64,000 nt of DNA from Xestospongia muta (GCA_963693285.1 OY848924.1:6469842-6533841), one strand, 5' to 3'. Counted from the stretch's first letter, positions 31,801 through 55,300 are shown. A program made the numbers and translations. The notes: generated by a model from the letters alone, not told the origin.

Positions 31801-33284
31801 AAGATATACAATGTTGTTGTGATCTTTTGTTAGACAATTAACGAACTTTTGAACTCAATCATTGAACTGGTCTGTTCTGTTTTTAATTCTTGTTTCTATA
31901 TTAAAATAACATTCACAATATATACTGTATATCAACCACTATCTACCACTTTTTGTTCGGTTATTGGCTATGTATACTATTAGCTAGTTCAATGTTCACT
32001 ATAATACAAGCTATAGAAGTTTATATAGTCTTAGTTTATGTGCAATGTATATTATAATCGATTGCTTGTCTTTAAGGTGAATTTAAACACTAGATATGAT
32101 TTTACTTCATCAATGAGGGTTAGTTATACTATAAGTCAAAAGTAATTGTTACAACGATTTGTGTTGTGAGAAGTGATGTTAATAATGAGGCTACTTATGT
32201 GGTAGAAAAGTGTGTGTTTGGATCTTTGATTGGTGTCGAGTTTGTGTTATGGATTCGACACCATTTCTGTAGTCTTAGTAATGTCATAATAGTCATAATA
32301 TTAATATTATTTAGTGCAAATCATAATGTCACATCATTGACAATTTTCATAGATTGCATGTAATAGAAATTGATCGTCCTGTGAGTTGGAAATTGCAATG
32401 ACCAAAAATGACTTAATCAAAAAAGTCATCAATTCAAAAAATAATGTTATTATAGTTTGTGGAATGATTTTGCCCTGAGGTAATTATCAAATAGTACAGT
32501 AGATTTATTACATGTCTGGTTTGTATAGTGCTTTGCAATAACCATATTCATTGACATTAGTCTGGTCTGCTGATAACCAATGGTTATATAACCAATAAGG
32601 ATTAGTATCTATGGGCTATATTATATCAGATTGTTAGATGTACTAAGTACTGAACACAAAGATAGAGAGAGTGAGCGAGATTGTGTGTAAATGCGTGAAG
32701 GACTAAGAGTAATAAATGGATAAACAAAAAATTAAATAGATTATTAATAGATTATTAAATGTGTCATTGCCACATAAAAGAACTCATTCATAAATTGGTT
32801 TTGTAGTTGTAAACACTCATAGCATTGATCTTTTAACCACAAATGTAACATTTCTTGATAAGATGTAGTATTAAAATCAGATTGTGGTGGTATCTATGGC
32901 AGCAAAACATAGATAACAAGTCTAGACTTCAAACATTTGGTACATTACAAAGGAAGTGTTATAGGTATTATGAGTAGACTTTAATTGAGTGTATTTGTTA
33001 CATATTTTGTTTGTGTCAGACATAATTAATAGTGGGAAAAATGTCGTAGTTAGTATTATTTTAGTTCTTGTTGTATTTTGTATTGCGTGCATCAATGCAT
33101 CAGATCATTATCATAGACAGATTTGGTATCGCAAATAAATTATTATCATAGATCATCATCATAGATAAATCATTATCATAGACAATACTTAGTATTGTTG
33201 TATCACATATTATTAGTATTACATTATATATTAAAATTAGTATTGAGTATGTATATCAAAATATATAAGTGGTAATAATAACTG

Positions 33285-33355
33285 GTAATGTAACTAGTAA
33301 TGTAACTAGTAATATAACTAGTAATATAACTAGTAATATAACTAGTAATATAACT
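33285..33355. repeat. ACTAGTAATATA tandem repeat
   Basis: About six copies of a 12-base unit (AACTAGTAATAT with TGTA variants) in the gene-poor region upstream of the SoxC-like gene. Confidence 0.85.
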
Positions 33356-34393
33356 AATATTTAAATTAGTGCATATTGTTATTCTGAGATATGTAGCATT
33401 TATTTGTTCTGGCTATAGGAAATGCTTTCTTCAGAGTTTCAAACACCTAATTATATAATAGGAGATTAAGTATAATGTATTATTGATGTGGTTTTAACTA
33501 CAAGGAAATTATTTTTAAAAAATGTTGTATAATGTAATCCAACACAAAAGTCATGTATAACTTCTTGGTTGCAAACATGTTGCTACGGTAACTTGCTCTT
33601 AAATCGATGCTAATTGATTTAAGAGTTTGAAATTCAAACAAAACAATACATAACATGTATACATGTACTTATATACAATACATGCCATGTATGCATGTAC
33701 TTATATACAATACATGACATGTATGCATGCCCCCACATTTCCATACATCTATTCAGTAAACTACCCACTTCCCATTTCCTCTCTTGTAAAGGAAAGGAGG
33801 GACTTGAGGTAGTGGCGGTTTTGTCTGGTGGGTGGAATAACACCCAGTTAGAAACTTGTGAGAGTGACTCATTGAGGCATGTTTGTGTTTTGTGGTATCG
33901 TATACTCTATGAGGGAGAGGTAAGCGTTATGTCCTTGAGCTGTATTCATTGCTATGACAACTGTTGTAATGGGTTGGTAAGACGCCAGACGCCATGAGAG
34001 TAGAACTAAACAACATGTGCGTGCATGCATGCATGCAATGTTCAACAAGTCAATCCAGTAAAACAAGATTTTAAAACTCGCTGTCTCCATCAGAATATAT
34101 AGTTGAAGTTTTTAAGAGATAATCCTCTTTATTGCCGATCTCCACAGATGGTCAAACTTACATAGGATAGCTATAAATGTAAAATGGCCTTAGTTCATGT
34201 AACTACACGAAGGAATGTACAGTACCAATACTTTGTACTTAATCTGTATTATTTTACACAATACATTTCCTTGAGTTTTAATGGTGTGATGTTTGTCTAG
34301 CCATCAAAGCTAACAAATCAAAGGTAGAGTAAATAATTGTGATGTATGAACAGCTGGGCCCAGTTCTCCCATCCAATTACAAGGTGGGGCAGC

Positions 34394-34408
34394 TACAATG
34401 TTATTGTT
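34394..34408. promoter_or_regulatory. Candidate paired SOX sites upstream of SoxC-like gene
   Basis: ACAAT and ATTGT face each other with three bases between them (34395-34407), about 1.4 kb upstream of the SoxC-like start. Another ACAATTA lies about 25 bases on. Head-to-head SOX sites with short spacing are known for SOX dimers. Short motifs of this kind also occur by chance in AT-rich DNA. Confidence 0.25.
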
Positions 34409-35682
34409 GCCTCAGATTATCACAATTAACATGCATTCCTCTATGCTCTGACAGCGCAAGGTGAGTATGTAACTGCATACTGACATAGTAGTGTACTGCT
34501 TAAGGGATGTACAGCAATAGTCACCTCATTCCAAGTATAGTAATATAAAGAGTGGCTCTTGGAAGTTACAGTACTACTTCAGTGGTCTGTTTAATGATCA
34601 AGTACATTTTAATGCAATTCTTCAGTCAATAATAAGTGTCTGGCTTGTGTGAATACCTTAGTATAAACTAACCAGTATTGCACAGATAATGTCCAGTCAC
34701 AGCAATTTGAGTGAACCACTGAACAGCTGTCATCTAGATTGAGATTATAGTACTTGATAAGTTAAACATGTGGGTGATCCATGCCACCATAAGGTGCAAA
34801 TTTGCTAAGTACCACACAGTAGTTAACAGGTAATTAGTTAAAAGACATCAATTATCACTTTTAACCTTTAGACCAAATTCTACAGATGGTATATATTACA
34901 CATTATATACATGTACAATATTAGGTATATCATTTAGATAGACCTCTGCGAACCCAATCTGAACTTCTTAGACCTGCTATCAAAACAGTTTATTTATCGT
35001 TAATAATTAACATTATATTCATATACCATATACCTTCTAACAAGAACCAGTTATTAATTATTATGTAACATTGTTACTCTCACTATGCTAAGGACTGCAA
35101 ACAATCTAAACTGTTGTTTGTCTCTTGCTTGTTTTATTCCAACCAATAATTATAAACAATTTTTATCAACAATATCACTATAGTAGCAATTATATTGCTT
35201 ACAGGCTGCAAAATGACAAGGCATATCATCTCTCAACTACTATGTATCAGAAACAGATACTTTAGAGAGAGAGCATGGCCAGGACAAAATCTGATTCAGC
35301 AAAATGAAGAATGGCCATGTATAAACATAACTAAGATCTTTGTAATTGCCATATGTATATATACCTAATGTATTAGAATGTACTAGCCTAGATTTAATCA
35401 AAATGAATGAATATTGCATTATTCTGCATTAATTTTGAAACAATTCTAGTTTATCTTATAGCAAACAGTTGAGTTGTTAGTTTGGTGTTAGTGGAGCATT
35501 GCCTGTGGAGAAGCTGGAGGCGAGAAAGTGTCGATATGGGTTCAAATAGGTGTTGTAATGTTGAAGTGTTGTTGACTTAGTTAATTATATCGGAAATAAA
35601 CTATTGTTGTGGTCAAACATCTCTCAACACAATCTATCCCAGAATTGTTATGCCTTCAGATGGCGAATCCTTTCAAGTGCAC

Positions 35683-35712
35683 CACGTGGGCAATGCTTGC
35701 ATTATAAAGGGA
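35683..35712 (+). promoter_or_regulatory. Candidate core promoter of the SoxC-like gene (E-box, TATA)
   Basis: CACGTG at 35683-35688 and TATAAAGG at about 35703-35710, roughly 130 bases upstream of the ATG at 35836. The spacing fits a TATA-type promoter with a start site near 35735 and a short 5' UTR. Inferred from motif and position only. Confidence 0.45.
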
Positions 35713-35835
35713 AGAGTTAGACCTGCAAAGTGGCAGTTCTTCAAGCCAAAAGCGCCTCACTGTCTGACTTCAAAGTCGAAGGTGTGGTAAAGTACAAATC
35801 TAAAAGCTGACTTGAAACACTCGCGTGCAGCAAAC

Positions 35836-36981
35836 ATGAGTGGCGATATGCAATACACTATTCTGCAGCCTGCATTGTCTCCTTCTTGTTCATCTCCCGC
35901 TTCTCCGTGCTCTCCTTATCAGAGTAGCTACGTCGATTGTGATGGATTTTCTGTACAGCAAAATGGAGCACTACGCAGCAAGAAAGAGCATATAAAGAGA
36001 CCTATGAATGCGTTTATGGTGTGGGCTCAGCTGGAGAGGAGAAAAATGACCATGGAATTTCCTGACATGCACAATGCAGAGATCAGTAGAAGACTGGGCA
36101 AGCTATGGCGACTTCTTAGCGACAGAGAAAAGCAGCCATTTATAGAGGAATCAGAGAGACTGCGAGTTCAACACATGAAACAATATCCTGACTACAAATA
36201 CAGACCAAGGAAGAAAGCAGGAAAGAAAACCAAGCCTGCAGGTGGAATGAGTTCTGGATTTGGGAATGAAAGTGGATCTGAAGAGAATGGTGGATGCTCA
36301 TGTGGTGGTCGACGATCAGTCCAAACCTCAAGCATTGCCATCCAATGCTCAATGGAGGCAGGAGAACACATTATAGAAAGGGAACCATCTTCACCAAAAC
36401 AGACTGCAGAGATATCGATTCAAGTTGGTAATGGTTCGGCTCACCTACAGAGCACTAGTAGTATTCATGCATCACCACAGATATCCATGGTAGGAGAAAA
36501 ACGTCCTTCTGATCTCCCTCTAGTCAACAACATAACCAAAAAGCCTTGTTACAGCAATCAGACAAATGTGGCTTCATTCTCTTCAAACTTACCATCTGAA
36601 AGTGCATCACTCATAGCAGATATATTTCCTCCTTCACCTCCCTCGTCAGACTCCTCACCAATCTCCCACAATGGGGATGTCCTCCCCAGATTAGACTTTG
36701 ATGATCTCCTTGATCCAATCATACCATACGATCCTTCCAGTATAGAACTCACGCTCAATAGTACATCTTCTTCTGTTTCTCCTTTACCTCCATCTTCTAC
36801 TGTTGCTGCATCTTCGCTGAATACCACAGCAAATTTCTCTCAGTCGAATAATTTATTCTCTCCATTCGACATGGATACTTCAGTGTTTGATTTTCCAGAG
36901 CTACCGTCTGACTTTGCAGACTTGTTTGCTCAAAATTCTAGTGACTTTGATGTGAACATATCAAAATTATTGTCAGCCTAG
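35836..36981 (+). CDS. SoxC-like HMG-box transcription factor
   Basis: Single exon, 381 aa. The frame extends upstream to a TTG, but the first ATG is at 35836 ([17 protein letters not shown]). The HMG box (about residues 52-130) starts [20 protein letters not shown] and continues through [19 protein letters not shown] and [15 protein letters not shown]. The Sox-diagnostic RPMNAFMVW and the [20 protein letters not shown] pattern are closest to SoxC (SOX4/11/12). The rest is Ser/Pro-rich, with acidic, Phe-containing stretches at the C-terminus ([14 protein letters not shown]) followed by a short ISKLLSA end, comparable to the SoxC activation domain. Expected role: sequence-specific DNA bending and transcriptional activation in the nucleus. 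The group assignment needs a tree. A possible AATAAA lies at about 37316. Confidence 0.9.
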   Translation: MSGDMQYTILQPALSPSCSSPASPCSPYQSSYVDCDGFSVQQNGALRSKKEHIKRPMNAFMVWAQLERRKMTMEFPDMHNAEISRRLGKLWRLLSDREKQPFIEESERLRVQHMKQYPDYKYRPRKKAGKKTKPAGGMSSGFGNESGSEENGGCSCGGRRSVQTSSIAIQCSMEAGEHIIEREPSSPKQTAEISIQVGNGSAHLQSTSSIHASPQISMVGEKRPSDLPLVNNITKKPCYSNQTNVASFSSNLPSESASLIADIFPPSPPSSDSSPISHNGDVLPRLDFDDLLDPIIPYDPSSIELTLNSTSSSVSPLPPSSTVAASSLNTTANFSQSNNLFSPFDMDTSVFDFPELPSDFADLFAQNSSDFDVNISKLLSA

Positions 36982-37794
36982 TAGGTGAATTATAGGTTTT
37001 TTGTTATTGTTTATAATCTTGCGTATAAACTTGTTTTCTGTTGTGTTTTCTAAAATGTTTCCAAAAACTCCTACAATATTTTTTAAATTTTGCAAGGGAA
37101 TATCTTTACTTGCCATTCCTTCATTCATCTCACTTCTGTACAAAAATATAAGTTTTTCTACGCCAACTTTTCAGTCATATCACTGGTAATCCGATATTGT
37201 ATTTTTCTTTCCATTGTTAATATTGTGTACTGTTGTTGTCATGTCAATCTCTTAAGTTTGTAAGAATTGTGCATATATATAAAACTTGTCCATGAAACAA
37301 TCTATCATTAATTTAATAAAACCCCCGTGGTCAGCAAATTTAAATACTCTGTATATGTTATCTAATTGTTTTATAATTTAATAAGATTAACCTTCTGTGC
37401 CCATAAAAAACACTTCTATTTCTGATGTCATTAAAACATGAGCTCACTGGGTGCAAAAAGGTGTCTCATCTACATTGAATCTGTGAGAGATAATCAGCAA
37501 TCAAGCTGTTCTTTTTTATGTGTTCCTCTCAGCTGACTTTAAAGTGGTGTGAGTATTATTAGTGACAGTAGTACAATAGGTAGACCACTGGAATGGAATC
37601 CTTGGAGGGTATAGTTTGATGTGGACATTGATCTGGCTTCCAGTGTTTTGAATGTCTGTATCTGGCATACCACTATAGACCAATCTGACATACTGTATAT
37701 CTACTGCTAAATATAGTAAACAACTGAAAAACATTGGTTGTAGATTGTAACATTGAAGTGTCCAAATGGTTGGCTGATGATGTCATTATTATAG

Positions 37795-38065
37795 GATATA
37801 CATTTGTTAAGGACATTAGTCTAAGGGTGAGTATTGACGTTTACGAGTTTAGAGCTTACTAATGGCACCCAGGTCACTTTGGTAAGTACTGATGTTCACT
37901 AGTTTAGAGGAGAACTAATGGTAACGGTCCTAGGTCAAGTGTGGTAAGTATTGATGTTCACTAGTCTAGAATAGAACTAATGGTAGCTATCCTAGGTCAA
38001 CTGTGGTAAGCATCGATGTTCATTAGTCTAGAATAGAGCTAATGGTAACAGTCCTAGTAAGGTTC
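37795..38065. repeat. 60-bp minisatellite family, about four diverged copies, inverted relative to 28.6 kb
   Basis: Units such as GGTAAGTACTGATGTTCACT followed by AGTCTAGAATAGAACTAATGG and a CCTAGGTCA segment are the reverse complement of the units at 28551-28890. They are more diverged here. Each carries GGTAAG on the plus strand. Confidence 0.88.
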
Positions 38066-38650
38066 TAATCAATGCATTAAAAGTACAATGAATACCTCAC
38101 AAAGCAACTATTCTCATTCTGTCAAAGGCTCTATCAGTCACATCTAGTTGCTATGTGTTACTATAGTTACAATAAAGCCTTTTCCTCCTGTTTCAATAGA
38201 TCAGTGGGTGAGAGTTATTATCTACTATTAGCAAACATTTAGAAACCTTCAGTGAATACTGACCAAATGGATTTTGGCGACATTCTAGACAAAGATGCCA
38301 AACCACATTTATAAATTTTCAGTCAAGATTACATTAACAATGCTAAAGTGAACAAACTACATATAGAGATATGCATGTCATCATATAGACAAATAAGATG
38401 TTCCTGGTCTTTAAAGACTCAAACTTGGCATAGATGGCCTCATAAAGCTATAGGCTATCATTGTAAGTTTAAAAAATAGGTCCAAAATTTTAAGAAAAGG
38501 TTCTTATTCAATTCAGAATTTTAGCTGATGTTCATTGTCAATTTTTGACACGCACATATTATGTTATCACTATACAGTTCTTGTTTCTATTGCATATGTT
38601 CTTCACTCCATATTTCCTCAAATAGAAGCCTGGGCCTCTATTGAGGAAAT

Positions 38651-38651
38651 A

Positions 38652-38682
<31 letters not shown>
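38651..38682. repeat. (TA)n microsatellite
   Basis: About 16 TA units in the gene-poor region downstream of the SoxC-like gene. Confidence 0.9.
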
Positions 38683-38686
<4 letters not shown>

Positions 38687-41600
38687 AAAACCTTATTAAG
38701 TAAATATAATTAAGCAATATAATGAAGCCAGTTAATGGTGGATGGTCCTGAAGTAAGGGCACTTTCATATCACTAGTTGTAGTTCCATTATAATATAAAT
38801 ACATAAATAAATTATATCCTCTGAAATAAGGATGCCTCTTCAATTAGGAGAGTTTTATTATGTCCTAAAATAGACTATAATTGAAATGGATTAACAGATG
38901 TGGCTACATTGGAAGTCATAAGGTTTCAATTTCTTTAAATGTTTACTTGTAAAGTTCTAAAAGTTCAAGAGATGTGCAAAGTACTATCCTTATTACAGAA
39001 ACCCTATAGTAACCATAAAAATTTATTAGTTAAAGAGCTCAACAGACAAATGATAATTAATAGTTAAAAGATAGTAAATTTAATACATTTTGGTTAGAGC
39101 TATCCAAGTAATTCATGTACTGTCTAAACTATTGAGATCATTTCATGTTAATACATCATGGCTATCTTAACAGCTAATAATACAGCTGTTATTTTATGTA
39201 CAATTCACTTAGTCATAATATCATTAGTGGTACAATACTGTATGAAGTATTTAGTATCACAACAGGGTTTTCTTTTTAGTACATGGTCATTTCTCTTTAG
39301 TGGTGAGACCATGAGCTTCCACATGCTAGATATACCAAACACATGCACTATATAAAAAAATTCACATTATCTAAAAATGGAGGTATTGATTTGTCCGTTA
39401 TCTACTTACATATCTGTCTTGTTTTCTGATGTATTACAGGTGCTCTTATTTAAAGTCTAACAACGATACAACAAGTTTTTCATAACAAAATAATTGAGGC
39501 TTAGGAGTCTTGACATTGTAAGTGTATGAAGGCTATGGTCTTGGTATGACTTCATGCTGTTATAGTCTACAAGGCTGTTAGAATTTTATTTATTTACTAT
39601 TATCTGCCAACTCTTACAATAAAGTACTTTATGGTATCTCTATGAAATCTGCCTAGTTAACCATATGCAACAACAATTCTCACGATAACTAAATTACTAC
39701 CACCTGCTCACTATTACCAGTTACTATAATAATATGGATTAATATATATTATTCTACCATAATATAGTAAGTTTTGTTTGTAACATGAATAAACAATGAA
39801 TACATAAAATTACACACTTTCTGAACACACCTTAATATAGAAAAACTAGTATGTTACAGATACTATGTCACTTTTAAATTTCTAGGATTGCATTAGGTTG
39901 ATGATCATAGGGTAATACACTATGATTAACAAGCCATTTCCCTAATAAATCCACAGTGTAATATAATATGTTATAGAACAATATAGTCCATAACTGTGAC
40001 AAGCCGTTTCCCTAATGATCTAAGCTTTTCCTGGTTTCAATCTACCCAGAATGCATGCAAAGGGAAGGTTTATTGGGTCATTGAGTTCACTCACTATTAC
40101 AATGTGGTTATGATCTGATTCAATATTAAAGCCTTTCAAGTCACTAGGTGGAGGGCATCATCAAAGAGACTAGTGGATGAACAATGTTGTATGAAATGAG
40201 ATCATAAATTGAGTATAGATAGCAAATGAGTGAATAACAACGCAGGGCCCCATTCTAAGAAAGGTTACTGCTATATACTAGCGCAGATGATCAATAATGC
40301 CCAGCTACTAATAGTAAAACACTATTATAACATTCCAAGGCATGAGGTCTGTAGCTATGCATTGTAATGTAATAAAATTAACCACAAAGGTTAATTTTAT
40401 TACTTAACAATCCATAAGTACTTAGCTGCAAGACTGCTTAATGCTCATTACATGTAGAGTATATATACATACGATATCTAGATTAGAGTACACTAATAGA
40501 TACTCCTTATTACATGCAAATAACCAGAATACAAGTGCTTTGGTTATGAGTATAAGAGAAACATCACATGTTGCAAGTTTGTAATGATATAAACAAGGAC
40601 TTGGATTTCCATAATATTATATAGCTGACATTTTGCATTAAGCTACCTTAGGTATAATTAATAAATCCAGATCCTGTGACCATAATTTAGAATTTAATGG
40701 CTACAGACAGTACTACCTTATTGGATGGTATGAATATTGTACAGTATATTCATTTTATATCGTCACTAGTAGTGATGTATTTAGTAGGAGCCAGATAGAC
40801 TTAGAAATTCGCAGTAACAGATTCAATTACAATGTTGTGATTAAAATATCACTGGATTTATTGAATCTGATTGGTCAGTTGTTCTTAATGTCGCAGTGAT
40901 ATTGTTGCTAGTGGAACAGTGCTCAGTCAAAAGAATACAAAGGTTGCTAAGCAACAGGATTTGATACACAACATGATAGACATTGCTGGAACAGTGCTCC
41001 GTCTATCAAAATACTTGTATCAGACCTTTATTGTATATGATATATACTACAGTTATCTCATTGATAGCACAACTGGTAGATTTGGTATTATGACAAGTCA
41101 AGTATGTGTATTATATAAACGCATGTCCAGTTAGTGATAAATATTATCACTACACATGTTCAGAAGCTTACAAAGAAACATCTCACACACCTCTGAATAA
41201 AGTCCTTGTGTGATATGTGCATAAACCCTTTCCATATTAGGTATAGAGTATTAACACTTAATTAGCCTTTTAACATGTGCTGTACATGTCCCTGTAGCAT
41301 GAACCCACAACCTATCTAAACTCATGCCATGTTTGTTCTCCAGGCTAGACATATGGAATGTTAATTGCTCCATGATAAAGAAGTGGTAATCAGATGACCC
41401 TCCCTTTTCAAAGGTTTTCACCAATCAACAGTCCAGCTGGTAACAGACCACTCAGGTCAACAACATAGGGCAGCCCTATAGTTATCATTTAACCTCTACC
41501 CTCCATATTCTGAAGGCTCTAATAAGTGTCATATACACACACAAGTCTTACATCAAGGTGACTGAAGGGTCACAAAGGACAAGAACTGATAACAAATTAT

Positions 41601-42571
41601 TAGAATGAATCTACAAGTGATTTAGTTACCACCAGTATTAAGCTCAAATGTACAACACACTTCCTTCTTGACAGTAAACATTTAATGTTTACTAAACAAT
41701 ACTAGCAGATTCAATGTTCATACCAAACAAGACCAATGACATTGCTATAACACACCATTACATACAAATAATTAAAATATAAAACATCAAAGGGGATAGT
41801 TTACCAAGAATTTACACAAGGCTTAACCAATCAAATATAACTTGGTGATATCAAACCTTTTAAGTGAGACCATTTGATATCATTACAGGAACTCCTAATA
41901 CTAGGAACAATTCCTAATGATAACAGGATGTGACTACATTGAATAGTTTCTCACTGTAGGTACATTGATGTGTTATGATAACATTATAGCTTTAGGTGAT
42001 AAGTATAGGTTATATAGTAACAATAATTGTTTACATTTTGTTACCAAAACAATTGAGATTAAATTGAAGTGATAAAGATTATAAACAAATGCCAAAAATA
42101 GACACAAAAAGCTAAAATAATAATAACTTTTGGCACTTTTTTGTTATATTTATAATAAACAGAATTATTTCACAACATATGAAATGGATTACATAACCAT
42201 TAGCTAGTAATTTTTACTAGAGTCCTTGTCGATGTCCATATATGGAACAGACAGAGTATAATATCCTTATCACTAATAGTGAACAGCACAACACGTATAG
42301 ATATCACATGTTCTAAACATATCGAATATCACATCCATACTATATATATACAGGTGATGTGCGCACATACACACATACACAATATAACCATATTTAGTCA
42401 TGTTCTAGTAGACATTATGTATCTATATAATATACCTTGTTAATATAAGTATAATATATTTATTAAGTATAAAATATTGTTCTAATTTCTAATAATAAAT
42501 ATCACACTCGTTTAATATTAAAACTCAAATTGTTTCTACTAAAGATTTGATAATTTTTAAAGAGTACCTCA

Positions 42572-51957
<9,386 letters not shown>

Positions 51958-52100
51958 GATAATAACTTCCTCAGTCTCCTGATAGTAGGTGCGCTTTAAA
52001 TAGAGAACACCACGTTATTAAATCCGAAGTTAATTAATTTTAATAATATTAATTTTTAATCATTTATGATTAGACATGATTATTAAAACCACAAACTATC

Positions 52101-52335
52101 TTAATGCTTTTTATTGTATCGTGTTGTCCAGTCAGTTCTAGTAAGGACTCCACTGTTCCCTATACCACCAAACAAAGGAGCATTTAATTGTCTTGGTTGT
52201 CTCTCTAGTCCAGATCGTTGAAATCCTGAAATTAATTGAAACATAATTTTATGTAACTATATGCAATGATGTACAAGGATAATATGTCCTACATATATAA
52301 TTATGTATGTTACATATATAGTCCGGCAAGCAGAC

Positions 52336-52373
<38 letters not shown>

Positions 52374-55300
52374 ATGTTTTTAAGAATTTGACTTAGAGAG
52401 GGAAAATGTAATTTATGTTGGTGGAATTTTGGGTACTTCTTGGTGTTACTTGACTGATGATGTAACAACATGTCCTATGATGACATCACTATGTGTCATA
52501 GAGTTAATAATGTTAGGTTTGGTTTAGGGTTTAGGTGATGTCATCAATATGATGACATCACTATGCATCATTTCATTATGATGTCATCATAGTCAAGTTA
52601 CACCAAGAACCACCCGGAATTTACATTCCCTGCTTGGACATAGTCTATATTGTATAGTGGGAATGGCCAAACACTTTTGGAATCAATTTACTAAATTTTA
52701 TCCTCACTATGTATATTAGGGTCCCATACAACAACATAATAGATACAACAAGAGGTAGGATATGTGCTATTACAATTGACTTGACATATTTGTGTACAAT
52801 ACGCTGTTAATTTTTATTTAGTAATTGATCTAGACATGTAGGAGTTTACTATAAAAGTATATTATTAATATTAAGTATAGTACATGTAACATGTACTCAT
52901 TGTAGTTAATATAGTATGTACCCAGTGTATTACATACCAGGGCCTAACATTAGGGGTTACTTTCATTCTAGGATTACTTGTTAGAATATTTAGCTTACTT
53001 TAAGGTATTATTATTATTATTATATTGAATGTGTTATCTGTTCCACATTTTTGATTTTTTAAAATGATACTCATACATTTCTATATATCTATTAGATTAA
53101 GTTGTATACTCTCAATAATTAATTACCCTAAAATTTTTGCATGTGCTAACACGCACAGTTAATTTTAGGTCATAGTGTTAATTGGTGTAGCTAGAAATTT
53201 TAGGCCATGGTATGTGCTTATTGTAGTATGTGCTTATTGTAGTATGTGCTTATTGTAGTATGTGCTTATTGTAGTATGTACTTATTGTAGTATGTGCTTA
53301 TTGTAGTATGTGCTTATTGTAGTATGTGCTTATTGTAGTATGTACTTATTGTAGTATGTGCTTATTGTAGTATGTGCTTATTGTAGTATGTACTTATTGT
53401 AGTATGTGCTTATTGTAGTATGTGCTTATTGTAGTATGTGCTTATTGTAGTATGTACTTATTGTAGTATGTGCTTATTGTAGTATGTGCTTATTGTAGTA
53501 TGTACTTATTGTAGTATGTACTTATTGTAGTATGTCCTTATTGTAGTATGTGCTTATTGTAGTATGTACTAATTGTAGTATGTGCTTATTGTAGTATGTA
53601 CTTGTCTCTAGAGATTCTCTACATATGCACAATAGTCATATTAGAAGACACCAATAGATGATGTGGTGAATTGTACATGTATTAGTAATACACATAAAAT
53701 ATACCTGTGCCTCCTCCCCATTGTGAAAAGCCACTCTCTCGTCCTCTAACAGGATGACCTATCACAGGTACCAACCCTCCTCTCAAATCCTCTCCTCTCC
53801 AACCTCGTCTGATTGGAGGACTCGGAGTGGGATCCTCTCGAAATCGTGGAGCACTGCTACCAAAACCCAATTTGTTATTGCTGGGTGTTCTCATAGGAGA
53901 ATACCGAGATCGTCCCAAATAGAAATTGGTCACATCTGCCTTGTCAATAGCTTGGCGAAGTCTCTTATTAGAGGGTTGCTGTGTCATAGTATTATCGTAT
54001 GGTTGTCCATATTTCCATATACCTTTGTCCTTAGGATGTTCTATGAGTGGTTTTGGATCTAAGCTCACTTTGTCTGTTTCCTTGGCAACCCAATGTCTCC
54101 GCCTACTCTGTTCTTTTCCATCCATATCAATATTATCAATGTTAGGTAAGGTATCTTTTCGTCTTAAAACTGGAACTTTATTTTGTCCACCTAATAGTGT
54201 GTCTTTGTTAGCAAAGGGTAAAGCAAATGGTTGAATGGGTGGAGCTTGTGGTCTTGCCATTAATATGGAGTGATCACTGGGAAGGACATCACTATCTGCT
54301 TGAACACCACTGTCCTGACTATCTACCTCTCGCCAGCCTCGCCTGTTTTCAATCCTTTTGTTTTCTCTTCTTTCTTCTACTTTTCTTTCTTCTTTTAATC
54401 CTTCTCCTCTCCTGCTTCTATCATCTTTATTCCTTTCATCCGCTTTTATTTCTTCATCTTTTCTCTTTCTTTGAAAGTCTCCTCTGCTCTCCAAGGTGAT
54501 CAAATTATTGTGAGATATTTCACTTTCATTCTTATTTTTTAAATCCATTGAGTCATCTTTACTATTTACAAACCAGGATTGAGGTTTAGATTTTGTAGAG
54601 ATTGATATATTTGATGTAGGAGCTTGTGGTATAGTAGGGGATTTTGGTGTGGGTGTATCATTAGATGGTTTTGATTGCGTGTGAGTGGCAATTTGGTTGT
54701 GTGGTTTCAATGTTCTTAAGTCCGATGTTGAAGTGTTAAAAGTTGTTTGTCCAGCTGTGGCTATGTGATGGTTGACTTGAAAATATTTATGTTTAAGAAC
54801 CTAACGATGTAGAAATACCTTATGTACATAAAACGTTACATATTATAGTACATGTAAATATTGTATAATTGTAGTACGTGTAAAATTAATGTACTAGTAA
54901 ATTATTGTAGTAAACATAATATCAATTGTTATAATTGTATTACATTACATGTAAATATCATATAATGTGGTAACTGTACATGTCATATAGTACATGTTAT
55001 AGTATGTGCATTCTTAGCATGAGTGAACTGTTGGTACTGTTGGTAACAAATTAAATAAAAGAGATTCTTTATAATTTGGTATGCCAAGTTCATAGCTAGC
55101 ATAATCACTTTATTATTGATCTCAATGGCATAATGTTATTATATTATTGAGTATGTTATTGACACTATCCCAAAGAGACACTCTTACATGAATTATGTAA
55201 AAACCATCAGTCAATACACTAATCACTCTATTTGACTATTCATCCATTCCTTAATCATCAACTCAGTTTATTACTCTCACCTGAGCAGCTGTAGGTCTTT

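Larger units (their letters stand above)
28230..35835. other. Gene-poor region upstream of the SoxC-like gene
   Basis: 7.6 kb with no gene I can support, in contrast to the compact left part. It holds the 60-bp minisatellite (28551-28890), an ACTAGTAATATA repeat (33285-33355), a repeated ATGTATGCATGTACTTATATACAATAC block (about 33655-33728), and isolated short frames without family signatures (29176-29481 minus; 33695-33997 plus). Given its position next to a developmental transcription factor gene it may hold distal regulatory DNA; that is inference. Confidence 0.5.
36982..42571. other. Gene-poor region between SoxC-like gene and EPT1
   Basis: 5.6 kb without a supportable gene. It starts with the SoxC-like 3' UTR, then holds the inverted-orientation copies of the 60-bp minisatellite (37795-38065), a (TA)n run (38651-38682) and a short repeated ACAAGCCRTTTCCCTAAT (about 39930 and 40000). 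Short frames present show no family features. Confidence 0.5.

Noticed and set aside
33695..33997. 100-codon plus-strand frame with locally higher GC and a GTAAGC donor
   Set aside because: Possible isolated exon, but no upstream or downstream partner and no recognisable domain.
35812..35835. Upstream extension of the SoxC-like frame
   Set aside because: Begins with TTG; first ATG in frame is 35836.
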